Positions 30,873-39,946 of a stretch of 64,000 nt of DNA are shown here, piece after piece. The notes under the pieces are model-generated. The model was not told the origin of the DNA and searched no databases. It was given only the letters and a program-made list of their open reading frames with translations. The stretch is taken from NCBI GenBank assembly GCA_947628305.1, contig CANQZG010000002.1, positions 186,001 to 250,000 on the forward strand, written 5' to 3'. The stretch is from an uncultured Muribaculaceae bacterium. Lineage in GTDB: Bacteria > Bacteroidota > Bacteroidia > Bacteroidales > Muribaculaceae. How positions within the stretch are numbered: position 1 is the first letter of the stretch; the number at the start of each line of letters is the position of its first letter. A program made the translations under genes and the position numbers.

Positions 30873-30944
30873 TAGACGGTGTCAAAGTTACGAAAAATAG
30901 CTTAAAGCGTATATATCAGCCGATGAAAAATCGACAGGGTGCAG

Positions 30945-32885
30945 TCATTTCACCATTTTACGCACTTTTTCATTTATCTTAACCGGGTATTTTGATTTCA
31001 ATTCTTTAACCCATTCTTTTTCGAGATATGCCTGATAGTCGGTGCTGACCGCGCCTTTGACATCAAGAGCCTCTTCTGGTGCGTTGATAATGCGACCTTT
31101 ATAGCCGAAGTGGGTGTTCCATCGGGATTTATCCTTGGACGGCTTTTCACCACCGAAAGCGATATTGTCTATAATCGGGTTGTCGCCTTTACCGACGACT
31201 ACGCGCTCGACCTTTACTTCGCGACCAAAATTGCGGCGCAATTCAATGTTGAGCGAGTCTGGCGATATTTGGTGTGAGTCGAGGTACTTGCGGGCGACAT
31301 CGCCTATCGAGTCGTTTACTGCAAATATGACATATCCTTTGTAATGAGGCTTGTCCCAGGTGTATCGGCCACGGTTGGCTTCAAAATATTGTTCCAGGCC
31401 ATCCTTGTCCTTGGTCGAACGTTCCCATACGTTGCGGTTGCTGATGTCGAACAACAGGATGCCGTCACGGTATTCGTTCACAAGATTTCGGTATTCTTCG
31501 TTGTCCTGTAACAGGCGTTCACGGGCCTCCTCGATGGTAGCGCGGTCGAGGGCGTTGCCGACAAGGCGCTTGAAGGCTTCCATTGATTTGTCAAGGTCGC
31601 CTTTGGTCGGTATGTCTTGTAGGTGCCCTTTCAGGACATCGGCCACCGTCAAGGTGCGTTTACCCACGGTTGCGACTTTTATAGCGCTGCCTGCGAGTGA
31701 TGCGACACACGCCGAGTCGCATCCTCCGTGTTGCCTCATGAATTTATCGACCTGTTGTAACCCTTTGGGTAATATGTTTGCCTTGTATTGCGCCTTGAAT
31801 TGTTCAAGGCGGGCATTGGTCGGCATCTCGGCACGCTCATCCTGGCTTATCGCGCGTTTGATGAGGGGAGTGGTTTCCTCTAATGTGCCTACGTCGCGGT
31901 GCCCCAGACGTTTGATGATATGGTATCCGAAGCGACTTTCGAACGGGGCGGACACTTCACCGTCTTTAAGTTCGAACGCCACTTTCTCAAATTCAGGAAC
32001 CATGCGCCCCGCTCCGAACCACCCAAGGTCGCCACCGCGGGATTTTGAACCGTCTTCGCTCTCTTTACGGGCGGTTTCGGTGAAATCGCCCCCGGCTTTC
32101 AATACATTGTATATTGAATCGATTGCGGCCTTTTTTGATTCTTTTTCATCATTCGATAAATCACGTGTGAGTTTCAGGATGTGTGCCGCGTGCACCTCCC
32201 CTGCGTCGGGGCGTTCACCCTCAACGCGCACTATGTGGAAACAATTGAACGGGACATCTTCAAACACTTCTGATACCTTGCCTACCGGGGTGTTGAACGA
32301 TGCCTTCTCAAAACTGTAAGGATAGGCATTGGCGACGATGAAGCCAAGGTTGCCGCCATTAGTCTCGGCTGAACGGTCGGTTGAATATTTACGTGCCATT
32401 TCGGCGAAGTCCGCGCCGTTGAGGATGGCGGTGCGTATGCTGTCAAGCCGTGTTCGGGCGGACTCTTTTTCCTGGGGGGTATTACCCATCGATAGCATGA
32501 TGTGGCTGACGTTGACATTGCGTTTCATGCGTCCGTAGGCTTCCTCGATAAGTCGCTGTTCAACCGTATTGTCGCGCATGTAAGGTTCGGCCAGTTCACG
32601 GGTGTATCCGCTAAGTTCTTTACGGAACGCTGCCGTGGTATCGATTCCGGCTGCCTCGGCGTCGGCCACTTTTAGCTTGTAAGTGACGAACATGTCAAGG
32701 TATTCGTCAACCGTCTGTGGCTGTTGCTGCTGTTTATTGTTCTTCTGATAGATATACAGGAATTCGCTTAGCGGGACTTCCTTCTTGTTGACTGTCATCA
32801 ATATCGGGTCTTTGGCTGAAATGTAAAGAGACCCGGCAAGAATTGCCGCTGAGGCGAGCATCGGGAAAAAGAAACGCTTTTTCAT
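30945..32885 (-). CDS. PpiC/PpiD-type peptidyl-prolyl isomerase
   Basis: 646 residues with an N-terminal signal (FFPMLASAAILAGSLYISA). Two parvulin domains are visible: about 120-225 (VSHIMLSMG, NGGNLGFIVANAYPYSFEKASF) and about 230-330 (AAHILKL, SRGGDLGWFGAGRMVPEFEKVAF, FGYHIIKRLGHRD). The C-terminal 300 residues are a separate helical and mixed domain. Periplasmic foldase for outer membrane proteins; likely first gene of the block. Confidence 0.9.
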   Translation of the reverse strand: MKKRFFFPMLASAAILAGSLYISAKDPILMTVNKKEVPLSEFLYIYQKNNKQQQQPQTVDEYLDMFVTYKLKVADAEAAGIDTTAAFRKELSGYTRELAEPYMRDNTVEQRLIEEAYGRMKRNVNVSHIMLSMGNTPQEKESARTRLDSIRTAILNGADFAEMARKYSTDRSAETNGGNLGFIVANAYPYSFEKASFNTPVGKVSEVFEDVPFNCFHIVRVEGERPDAGEVHAAHILKLTRDLSNDEKESKKAAIDSIYNVLKAGGDFTETARKESEDGSKSRGGDLGWFGAGRMVPEFEKVAFELKDGEVSAPFESRFGYHIIKRLGHRDVGTLEETTPLIKRAISQDERAEMPTNARLEQFKAQYKANILPKGLQQVDKFMRQHGGCDSACVASLAGSAIKVATVGKRTLTVADVLKGHLQDIPTKGDLDKSMEAFKRLVGNALDRATIEEARERLLQDNEEYRNLVNEYRDGILLFDISNRNVWERSTKDKDGLEQYFEANRGRYTWDKPHYKGYVIFAVNDSIGDVARKYLDSHQISPDSLNIELRRNFGREVKVERVVVGKGDNPIIDNIAFGGEKPSKDKSRWNTHFGYKGRIINAPEEALDVKGAVSTDYQAYLEKEWVKELKSKYPVKINEKVRKMVK

Positions 32886-32934
32886 TATGACTGGTTCGAT
32901 ATGTTGAATCTGAAAATAATCTGAAAATTAAAAC

Positions 32935-32968
32935 GAGGGTATGATGCACATTATTGCATAATACCCTC
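32935..32968. terminator. bidirectional hairpin after the META gene
   Basis: GAGGGTAT (32935-32942) pairs perfectly with ATACCCTC (32961-32968); inside, ATGC pairs with GCAT-like bases. T-rich on both sides (TGTTTTATT on plus, GTTTTAATTTT on minus). Terminates the META gene on the minus strand. Confidence 0.75.
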
Positions 32969-32994
32969 TGTTTTATTGAAAAATGACTACGGTG

Positions 32995-33873
32995 TTATTT
33001 TTGCTTTAATTCCATGCGCTTCATCACTATTATGGTTTTTCCTGCGGCGTCACGCATGTATGCGGTGTCATTGTCAGGCCCCGGGACGCAGCTTTCCACC
33101 TGCTCGAGGGCCAGAAGGAATGACTGTTCGATGGCGATGTCGGGGCATGTCATACGGGTTGTGTACATATTGGTGAAGCCGATGCCGTTCTCGCGGTCCA
33201 TGTTAAGTTCGACCGAGCCGTTGAGGACATTGCAGCCTGCGTTCCCGTGAATCTTGAGTTCCGATAGGTCGATGACAATCTGTGTCTCGGCTGTGCTTTT
33301 GAGGTCCACCCCTTGGATTTGTGTTACTTTCCATGCACCGTTCAGGAAGTTGAGGTTATGCTTGCGTAGTGTCATCAATGTCGCTCCCGCATTGTCTTTT
33401 AGATACAGGAAATACTCATTGTTGAGCTTCTCGATTGAAAACGCTGTGGTGGCATCAAGCGCCGTGGTGATAGGTATTTCGTATTTGGCGTCGGCACAAT
33501 ATTTCATTGTTGAAATATAGTCTCCTTTTTTGGTAAGTTTATTGCCGTTGATGCCGAAAGTACCGTTGATGAAATTGCAGCCGTTGTTGGCGTAGAAATT
33601 GACAGTGCCCGGGGCGACATCGGCTGTGTCGAAACCGACGTAGGGGCGTTCTTCATCGCCACTGACGGTCACGGCTGTACCGCCGACGTCGATGACACTC
33701 CATTGCCCGGCCAAGGTGATGGCGGCTTTCTGCGGAGTCATCGTTGTTGTGTTTGTCGTTGGCTGTGTCGTGGCTGTCATCGTGGATTTATTGCTTTTCG
33801 TTAACAGATTGCACCCGCCCAGAACCAGCGAGGAAGCCAATATTGTCACTGTTATAAATTTTGTTTTCATCAT
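32995..33873 (-). CDS. lipoprotein with two META (HslJ-like) domains
   Basis: 292 residues. Lipoprotein signal ending LVLGGC, a Thr-rich linker, and two META domains: about 53-170 (LAGQWSVIDVGG, NNGCNFINGTFGINGNKL) and about 178-285 (LNGAWKVTQIQG, NAGCNVLNGSVEL, MTCPDIAIEQSFLLALEQV). META/HslJ proteins are envelope proteins linked to stress or heat resistance. Own terminator downstream; divergent to chromate transport genes. Confidence 0.88.
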   Translation of the reverse strand: MMKTKFITVTILASSLVLGGCNLLTKSNKSTMTATTQPTTNTTTMTPQKAAITLAGQWSVIDVGGTAVTVSGDEERPYVGFDTADVAPGTVNFYANNGCNFINGTFGINGNKLTKKGDYISTMKYCADAKYEIPITTALDATTAFSIEKLNNEYFLYLKDNAGATLMTLRKHNLNFLNGAWKVTQIQGVDLKSTAETQIVIDLSELKIHGNAGCNVLNGSVELNMDRENGIGFTNMYTTRMTCPDIAIEQSFLLALEQVESCVPGPDNDTAYMRDAAGKTIIVMKRMELKQK

Positions 33874-33949
33874 ATTTTGTTTGTGGTTATGTTATATTAA
33901 TAATGATTCTGCGACTGCAAATGTTCAATCGGCAGCGGAGTGGGATTAA

Positions 33950-33981
33950 TTTGCAAAGTTAGTGATTATGCCGTAATTTTG
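33950..33981 (+). promoter_or_regulatory. promoter of the chromate transporter genes
   Basis: TTTG (33950-33953), 20-base spacer, TAATTTTG (33974-33981), only 13 bases before the ATG at 33995, so the transcript is nearly leaderless. On the minus strand TAACTTTG (plus 33954-33961) could be the -7 box of the META gene, overlapping this promoter. Confidence 0.7.
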
Positions 33982-33994
33982 CAGCCGTTTTGTT

Positions 33995-34585
33995 ATGAAA
34001 AATATATTTGTCAAACTATTCGTGACATTCTTCAAGATAGGTGCGTTCACCTTCGGTGGGGGATGGGCCATGATTTCGATTATCGAGAGGGAGATTGTCG
34101 ATAAATATGGCTGGATTAAGCGCGAGGAGTTCCTTGACCTGCTTGCTGTGTCCCAGGCTCTCCCGGGCGTTCTCGCTGTCAATATCTCGGTGGCGGTGGG
34201 GGATAAGTTGCGTGGACGGCGCGGTAGTGTCTGTGCCGCGTTGGGGACGATTCTGCCCTCGTTTCTGATAATACTTGCGATTGCGGTTTTCCTCACCCCG
34301 GAGGCTATCAAGAATAATGAGACACTTTCGGCCATATTCAAGGGTATACGTCCCGCAGTCGTCGCCCTGATTGTCGCTCCGGTTCTGTCATCGGCAAAGG
34401 TGTCTCATCTGAACTGGAAGACCGGGACTGTCGCGGCCATAGTCGCGTTGCTTGTGTGGTCCAAGTTGCCAGTGGTGAGCAACCCGATTATCTATATTGT
34501 GTTAGGTGCGGTCATCGGGTGGTGGTCGTTTCGACGGAATAATGACATTGACAAGAGCTACGGGAAGGAGGACAAACGTTCATGA
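33995..34585 (+). CDS. chromate transporter, N-terminal-type half
   Basis: 196 residues. GAFTFGGGWAMISIIEREIVDKYGWI and QALPGVLAVNISVAVGD are the CHR family signature. One half-length (short-chain) CHR subunit with about five to six membrane segments. Short CHR proteins come as pairs that together act in chromate efflux; the second half overlaps it by 4 bases. Confidence 0.92.
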   Translation: MKNIFVKLFVTFFKIGAFTFGGGWAMISIIEREIVDKYGWIKREEFLDLLAVSQALPGVLAVNISVAVGDKLRGRRGSVCAALGTILPSFLIILAIAVFLTPEAIKNNETLSAIFKGIRPAVVALIVAPVLSSAKVSHLNWKTGTVAAIVALLVWSKLPVVSNPIIYIVLGAVIGWWSFRRNNDIDKSYGKEDKRS

Positions 34586-35151
34586 TATATCTACGGTTGA
34601 TATGGGCCTATCTTAAGATAGGATTGTTCGGGTTCGGTGGCGGATATGCCATGCTCGCACTGATTGAAAATGAAATTGTCGGGCCGGGATGGATTTCCGA
34701 GTCGATGTTCACCGATATTGTGGCGATATCACAGATGACCCCCGGACCGATAGGAATCAACTCGGCCACATACATAGGATATGTAGTGCCCGGTGTTTCA
34801 TCGCCGGCCTTGTCATCGCCGGTGTGGGGTGTGCTCGGTTCCATTCTATGTACACTTGTTGTTATTGTCCCCTCGTTTCTTCTTGTAACATATACGAGCC
34901 ATCTCATCCATCGTCATCGTGAGAGCGCGGTAATCAAGGGTGGGTTCGCAGGGTTGCGGCCTGTCGTTGTCGGCTTGATTGCATCGGCGGCGTTGCTGTT
35001 GATGAACGGGGCCAATTTTGGTACGACCGTGCCTGAAATCGTTATCTCTATTATAATATGTGTCACGGCTTTCGGCATAGTGTTTTTCACGAAGATTCAT
35101 CCGATACTTGTCATTGTCCTTTCAGGCATCGCCGGGTATTTTATCTTTTAA
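34582..35151 (+). CDS. chromate transporter, C-terminal-type half
   Basis: 189 residues. GLFGFGGGYAMLALIENEIVGPGWI and QMTPGPIGINSATYIGYVV are again the CHR signature. ATGA overlap with the first half; the two probably form a heterodimer in the inner membrane. Confidence 0.92.
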   Translation: MIYLRLIWAYLKIGLFGFGGGYAMLALIENEIVGPGWISESMFTDIVAISQMTPGPIGINSATYIGYVVPGVSSPALSSPVWGVLGSILCTLVVIVPSFLLVTYTSHLIHRHRESAVIKGGFAGLRPVVVGLIASAALLLMNGANFGTTVPEIVISIIICVTAFGIVFFTKIHPILVIVLSGIAGYFIF

Positions 35152-35169
35152 ACTCAACACTATCTAATC

Positions 35170-36456
35170 ATGACCTATCAAGACGCGATTGATTTTCTAT
35201 TCAATTCATTCCCTGTGTTCCAGAACAAAGGTGCTGGGGCTTATAAGCCCGGACTTGATACCACGCGGGCCCTTTCAAGGGCGTTCGGTGACCCCCATCG
35301 GTGTTTTAAGTCGATACATGTCGGAGGAACAAACGGGAAAGGGTCGACTGCCCACACTCTTGCGGCCATACTTCAGTCGGCCGGTTACAGAGTGGGTTTG
35401 TTCACGTCGCCCCATCTTGTCGATTTCAGGGAGCGTATAAGGGTTGACGGGGAGATGATTCCGGAGGAGGAGGTCATCGGTTTCGTCAGGCGTTATCGTT
35501 CCATTGCAACCGGTATGTCTCCTTCATTCTTTGAACTGACAACGATTATGGCTTTCGATTATTTTGCGAAAAAACATGTCGATGTCGCGGTTGTTGAGGT
35601 CGGGCTTGGAGGATGCCTTGACAGCACTAACATTATCATGCCGGAGTTGTCGGTAATCACCAATATATCGTATGACCACACGGCTTTGCTCGGGAACACG
35701 CTTGAGGCCATCGCCGGGGAGAAAGCCGGAATCATCAAGCCGGGAGTTCCCGTTGTAGTCGGGGAGTCGCAAGGCGGGGTCAGGGAGGTTTTTAGGCATC
35801 GTGCCGAGGAAACGGGTTCGCCGGTCGTCTACGCCGATGACCGACCTTTGGAGTTTTCGATTGCCACCGATGGGATGATGGTATATGAATCTACTCCTTT
35901 TGGAAAGGTGACAGGCGAACTTTCGGGTGATTGCCAACCTAAAAATGCCGCAACGGTGATGGCGGCTGTGCTGTGTATGCGTGACAGGGGATGGGATATC
36001 CCCGACAGTGCGGTGGCCGATGGATTTGCATGCGTGATATCGCTCACCGGGTTGAAGGGCCGTTGGATGACACTGGCGGAGTCGCCGCGAGTTATATGCG
36101 ACACCGGTCACAATGAGGGTGGATGGCGTTACATCGCCTCACGCCTTGGTCGTATCGCCGGCGTGAAGCACCTTGTAATCGGTTTTGTCTCGGATAAAGA
36201 TGTGTCGGCGATATTGGGTCTCATCTCAGGGATAAGGGATAAACGTCTGTATTTCACATCTCCGTCGGTTGAACGGGGCATGGATGTCAATGAACTTGCT
36301 TCACGTGCGTCTGATATGGGTCTTAGGGGTGAATGTTTCTCAAATGTGGATGATGCGTTGGTGGCGGCAATGGAGGCAAGTTCAAAAGACGACACTGTAT
36401 TTGTAGGTGGTAGTACTTTTGTGGTCGCCGACTTACTGAAAAACTGTGTGTTGTGA
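35170..36456 (+). CDS. folC: folylpolyglutamate/dihydrofolate synthase
   Basis: 428 residues, usual length. P-loop VGGTNGKGSTAH (about 51-62), GLFTSPHLVDFRERI (about 76-90), VVEVGLGGCLDSTNI (about 140-154), ISYDHTALLGNTLEAIAGEKAGIIK (about 165-190). Adds glutamate to folates and, in the bifunctional form, to dihydropteroate. 18 bases after the chromate genes. Two other folate genes (folK-like, 5-FTHF cyclo-ligase) are in the window but not adjacent. Confidence 0.95.
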   Translation: MTYQDAIDFLFNSFPVFQNKGAGAYKPGLDTTRALSRAFGDPHRCFKSIHVGGTNGKGSTAHTLAAILQSAGYRVGLFTSPHLVDFRERIRVDGEMIPEEEVIGFVRRYRSIATGMSPSFFELTTIMAFDYFAKKHVDVAVVEVGLGGCLDSTNIIMPELSVITNISYDHTALLGNTLEAIAGEKAGIIKPGVPVVVGESQGGVREVFRHRAEETGSPVVYADDRPLEFSIATDGMMVYESTPFGKVTGELSGDCQPKNAATVMAAVLCMRDRGWDIPDSAVADGFACVISLTGLKGRWMTLAESPRVICDTGHNEGGWRYIASRLGRIAGVKHLVIGFVSDKDVSAILGLISGIRDKRLYFTSPSVERGMDVNELASRASDMGLRGECFSNVDDALVAAMEASSKDDTVFVGGSTFVVADLLKNCVL

Positions 36457-36479
36457 TAGGTCATTATTATTTGAAGCGT

Positions 36480-36511
36480 TTTGTAAAGTTAAATATTTTT
36501 CACTATTTTTG
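36480..36511 (+). promoter_or_regulatory. promoter of the undecaprenyl-phosphate transferase gene
   Basis: TTTG (36480-36483), 20-base spacer, TATTTTTG (36504-36511), 40 bases before the ATG at 36551. Confidence 0.75.
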
Positions 36512-36550
36512 CCAAATTAATAGAAATCTACGATAATAGGAAGCCTATTT

Positions 36551-37672
36551 ATGGAGTTTTGGTTGAATTGTTGCATTGTATTTGCGCTGAGCGTGTTTCT
36601 TGCAGGAATTTTGATTCCTCAGATACTTTTAGTCGCTTTCCGTAAAAAATTATTTGATGTTCCTGATGAGCGGAAGATACATCAGGGCATTGTTCCGCGT
36701 CTGGGAGGGATAGCTTTTACGCCGGTCATTATATTTACCCTGTCGTTTGTCCTCGGGTTGAACTGTCTCGCCGGCGACAGCCTGTTGCTGTCGCTTATGG
36801 GACGGCATGCCGTCCCCATAAGCATGGGTCTATGCGCATTGCTCATGCTTTACCTTGTCGGGATGGCCGATGACCTTATCGGAGTGCGCTACCGTGCTAA
36901 GTTCGTGATACAATTATGTTGCGCCCTTTTGCTTGTAGCGGGGGGGCTGTGGGTGGACGATTTCTGTGGTTTCTTAGGCCTTGGCGTGGTTTCTCCATGG
37001 TTCGGTGTGCCTGTGACTCTGTTGTGCGTGGTGTTTGTGGTCAACGCAATCAATCTGATAGATGGTGTCGATGGCCTTGCATCCGGCCTGTCGATGGCTG
37101 CATTTATCATTTATGGCGCGAGTTTCATTGTTTTGCGGTATTACTTCTATGCGTTGCTTTGCTTTGCCGCGTTAGGTGTGTTATTGCCGTTTTTCTATTA
37201 TAATGTATTCGGGAACGCCGATAAAGGTCGAAAAATCTTTATGGGGGACACGGGGTCGTTGACGATAGGTCTTTTATTGGTGTTTACTTCGTTGAAACTG
37301 CAACAGGCGGCTGACATTGTTGGCTCTCCGTTCCCCAATGCGATGGTTATAGCGTTGTCTCCCCTTATAATACCATGTTTTGATGTCGTGAGGGTCTTTG
37401 TCCATCGTCTGCGCTATCACAGCAATCCGTTTTTGCCAGACAAGTCTCATATTCATCATAAACTGCTTAATTTCGGAATGTCACATCGTCTTGTAATGGT
37501 GACAATAGTGACTGTATCCGTTATTTTCAGCGCGGGCAATATATACCTGTCCCACTATCTCAATGTCAATCTGCTGTTGTTTATCGATATCGCTGCATGG
37601 ACTCTGTTGAATGTGTTGATTTCTCACCTTGTACATCGTCGTCGCATCGCATTGGGACTTGACCCCCGTTGA
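36551..37672 (+). CDS. undecaprenyl-phosphate sugar-1-phosphate transferase (WecA/TagO-type)
   Basis: 373 residues with about ten to eleven membrane segments. Family motifs: DERKIHQGIVPRLGGIA (about 37-53), MADDLIGVRYRAKFVIQ (about 104-120), NAINLIDGVDGLASG (about 164-178), FMGDTGSLTIG (about 230-240), and HIHHKLL (about 300). It transfers a GlcNAc-type sugar phosphate to the lipid carrier and so starts a surface polysaccharide. Substrate not decided by sequence alone. Confidence 0.92.
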   Translation: MEFWLNCCIVFALSVFLAGILIPQILLVAFRKKLFDVPDERKIHQGIVPRLGGIAFTPVIIFTLSFVLGLNCLAGDSLLLSLMGRHAVPISMGLCALLMLYLVGMADDLIGVRYRAKFVIQLCCALLLVAGGLWVDDFCGFLGLGVVSPWFGVPVTLLCVVFVVNAINLIDGVDGLASGLSMAAFIIYGASFIVLRYYFYALLCFAALGVLLPFFYYNVFGNADKGRKIFMGDTGSLTIGLLLVFTSLKLQQAADIVGSPFPNAMVIALSPLIIPCFDVVRVFVHRLRYHSNPFLPDKSHIHHKLLNFGMSHRLVMVTIVTVSVIFSAGNIYLSHYLNVNLLLFIDIAAWTLLNVLISHLVHRRRIALGLDPR

Positions 37673-37686
37673 TGGCCTACCGGGAT

Positions 37687-38991
37687 TCAACGGTAATTGA
37701 TGACGTTGATGTCGCCTGACAGTTTGTATTTCTTACCGTCGGCACCGGTTGCCGTTATCACATAGAAATATACACCTGCCGGGACAACTTTGCCCCCGAC
37801 CTTGCCGTCCCAGCCTTGTGACGGGTCTGTGAGCCTGGCAAGTTCCTTGCCCCATCTGTTAAATACGTGGCAGTCAAAGTCGATGATAGACTGGTAGCTG
37901 ACTTTCCATTCGTCATTAACACCCTCGCTTGCGCCGGGGGAGAATGCGTTGGGGCATTCAAGGGAACTGCGGCCAATCTGCACGGTATAGGCCTCGCTTG
38001 AATATTCACATGTCCCTTGGTCGTTGGCGCACACAAAACGGACGTATATCTCACCTTCGTCACGGAATGTATAGGTCACGTCAAGTTCGTTGAATCGGAG
38101 CGATATGTCGTTGAACTCGGGGTCACGTGAGAACTGCCATTCAGTGAACACCGCAGCGTCAGTCACCGAGGCGTTGAAGTCGACGGTCGCCGGGGCGGAG
38201 CCACCCAAGCCACTTTCGTTTTCAGGCTTTTTTTCATTGGAGGATACGCGCTGTTCCTGTTGGGCCGAAGTCACGGCGTTTACAGCCGTAGCTTTGAGAG
38301 TGGGCGAAGATAACACGATTTCCTCACCCCATGCCTTGAGAAAGCGGTCGCCCGAAAGTTCAAACGCGGTGTCGCAATACGGCGCGGGAACATGTATGGT
38401 GCTTTCGAGGGAGTTGAACTGACGTACCACGTCCTCTTGGACGAATGAACCTGTTGATTCACTGTAGGTCAGTGTCTTATAGGCGATTTCAATGTCTCGC
38501 CCCAGTTCCATCTGACGTCCGTTTATGGTGTAATAGTTGATGCGTGGGGCTGTCCCGTTGAATATCAGTGCGCTCATGTCGCACTCCTGTTCGGGTGACG
38601 GGGTGATGGCATCGGCTCTCATGCGGTGGGCGGCATAATTGACGACCCAGACATAATGGTGTGATGACCCTTCTTCAATTATGTATCCCATATCTCCTTC
38701 CAGCCTCGGCAGTGTCCATTCATTACCGTTGTGGATGATGCCTGTAACTTCTTGGGCATATCCGCCTCCGAGGTTACTGAAACGATACCATTTGACAGTG
38801 GATGATGTTGATGATGTGTATGTTGCGGAACAACCGTCGGTGTTATACACCACAAAAACCTTGTCAAGGCCGGTTGATTGTGCCGGATTCTCTGTTATGA
38901 CCTCCTTGGTGCTCCCGGTAATGGTTACCGATGCAATTGACTGGAGGTTTAACGCAGTTATGACATATATCAGGATGGATAGACGTTTCAT
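37687..38991 (-). CDS. secreted protein with gliding-motility type C-terminal domain
   Basis: 434 residues. Signal peptide (MKRLSILIYVITALNLQSIAS), a central Ig-like part, and a C-terminus CHVFNRWGKELARL, GWDGKVGGKVVPAGVYFYVI, YKLSGDINVINYR, the CHU_C or type B sorting domain of the type IX secretion system. Likely secreted and attached at the surface. Target unknown. Convergent with the gene before. Confidence 0.85.
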   Translation of the reverse strand: MKRLSILIYVITALNLQSIASVTITGSTKEVITENPAQSTGLDKVFVVYNTDGCSATYTSSTSSTVKWYRFSNLGGGYAQEVTGIIHNGNEWTLPRLEGDMGYIIEEGSSHHYVWVVNYAAHRMRADAITPSPEQECDMSALIFNGTAPRINYYTINGRQMELGRDIEIAYKTLTYSESTGSFVQEDVVRQFNSLESTIHVPAPYCDTAFELSGDRFLKAWGEEIVLSSPTLKATAVNAVTSAQQEQRVSSNEKKPENESGLGGSAPATVDFNASVTDAAVFTEWQFSRDPEFNDISLRFNELDVTYTFRDEGEIYVRFVCANDQGTCEYSSEAYTVQIGRSSLECPNAFSPGASEGVNDEWKVSYQSIIDFDCHVFNRWGKELARLTDPSQGWDGKVGGKVVPAGVYFYVITATGADGKKYKLSGDINVINYR

Positions 38992-39058
38992 TATGTGACA
39001 TCAGTTTAATAACCCCTAAACTATAACCTTTAAACTCTAAACTCTAAACTATACTGCC

Positions 39059-39946
39059 TTAATCAAGAAACCGAGACGTGAGACCTGAATAGGCTTCTAT
39101 GCGTCGGTCGCGTAGGAACGGCCACCAGCGTCTTACATTTTCACTGCGGTCAAGGTCAATCTCGACGATGGCTTCGGTCTCGGTATCGTCAGGCGCACGA
39201 AACAGGAACTCACCTTGGGGGCCCGCGACGAAACTATTGCCCCAGAACTGGATACCGTTGGTCGCGCCTGATGGGTCGGGTTCGTGTCCCACGCGGTTGA
39301 CGGCAACCACAGGAAGTCCGTTGGCTATCGCATGCCCGCGTTGAACGGTGACCCAGGCATCGCGTTGACGTTGCTTCTCGTCCTCAATGTCGGTTGATTC
39401 CCATCCTATGGCGGTGGGATATATGAGGAGTTCTGCTCCTGCGAGTGCCATCAGGCGAGCCGCTTCGGGATACCATTGGTCCCAGCACACCAGGACGCCG
39501 AGACGCCCCAATGATGTGTCGATGGGTTGAAAACCGATGTCCCCCGGGGTGAAATAGAATTTCTCATAATAGGCGGGGTCGTCGGGGATGTGCATCTTGC
39601 GGTAACGTCCGGCGATTGAGCCGTCTTTGTCAAAGACAACCGCCGTGTTGTGGTATAGGCCGGGGGCGCGGCGTTCAAACATTGATGTCACGATGACCGT
39701 CCCCGTATCGGATGCGAGTCGGCTGTAAAATTCGGTGACATCTGACGGTATGGGATACGCGAGACCGCACAGGTCGACATTCTCGGTCTGACAGAAATAC
39801 AGGCTGTCGTGAAGTTCTTGGTTGACTATCAGTTGTGCACCGTTGGCGGCGAGACATCGGACCTTGTCGGCGATGCGTCGGCGGTTGTCGTTGATGTCGG
39901 CGGTGTTGTGTTGCTGTATTATGGCGGTTTTTACTATACGGGTCAT
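39059..39946 (-). CDS. aguB: N-carbamoylputrescine amidase
   Basis: 295 residues, nitrilase fold. Catalytic Glu in NQELHDS, Lys in YRKMHIPDDPAYYEKFYF, Cys in VLVCWDQWYPEAARLMAL. Converts N-carbamoylputrescine to putrescine. It shares its first base with the aguA stop, so the two steps of agmatine use are translated together. Upstream of 39059 the short gap has repeats of CTAAACT. Confidence 0.95.
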   Translation of the reverse strand: MTRIVKTAIIQQHNTADINDNRRRIADKVRCLAANGAQLIVNQELHDSLYFCQTENVDLCGLAYPIPSDVTEFYSRLASDTGTVIVTSMFERRAPGLYHNTAVVFDKDGSIAGRYRKMHIPDDPAYYEKFYFTPGDIGFQPIDTSLGRLGVLVCWDQWYPEAARLMALAGAELLIYPTAIGWESTDIEDEKQRQRDAWVTVQRGHAIANGLPVVAVNRVGHEPDPSGATNGIQFWGNSFVAGPQGEFLFRAPDDTETEAIVEIDLDRSENVRRWWPFLRDRRIEAYSGLTSRFLD

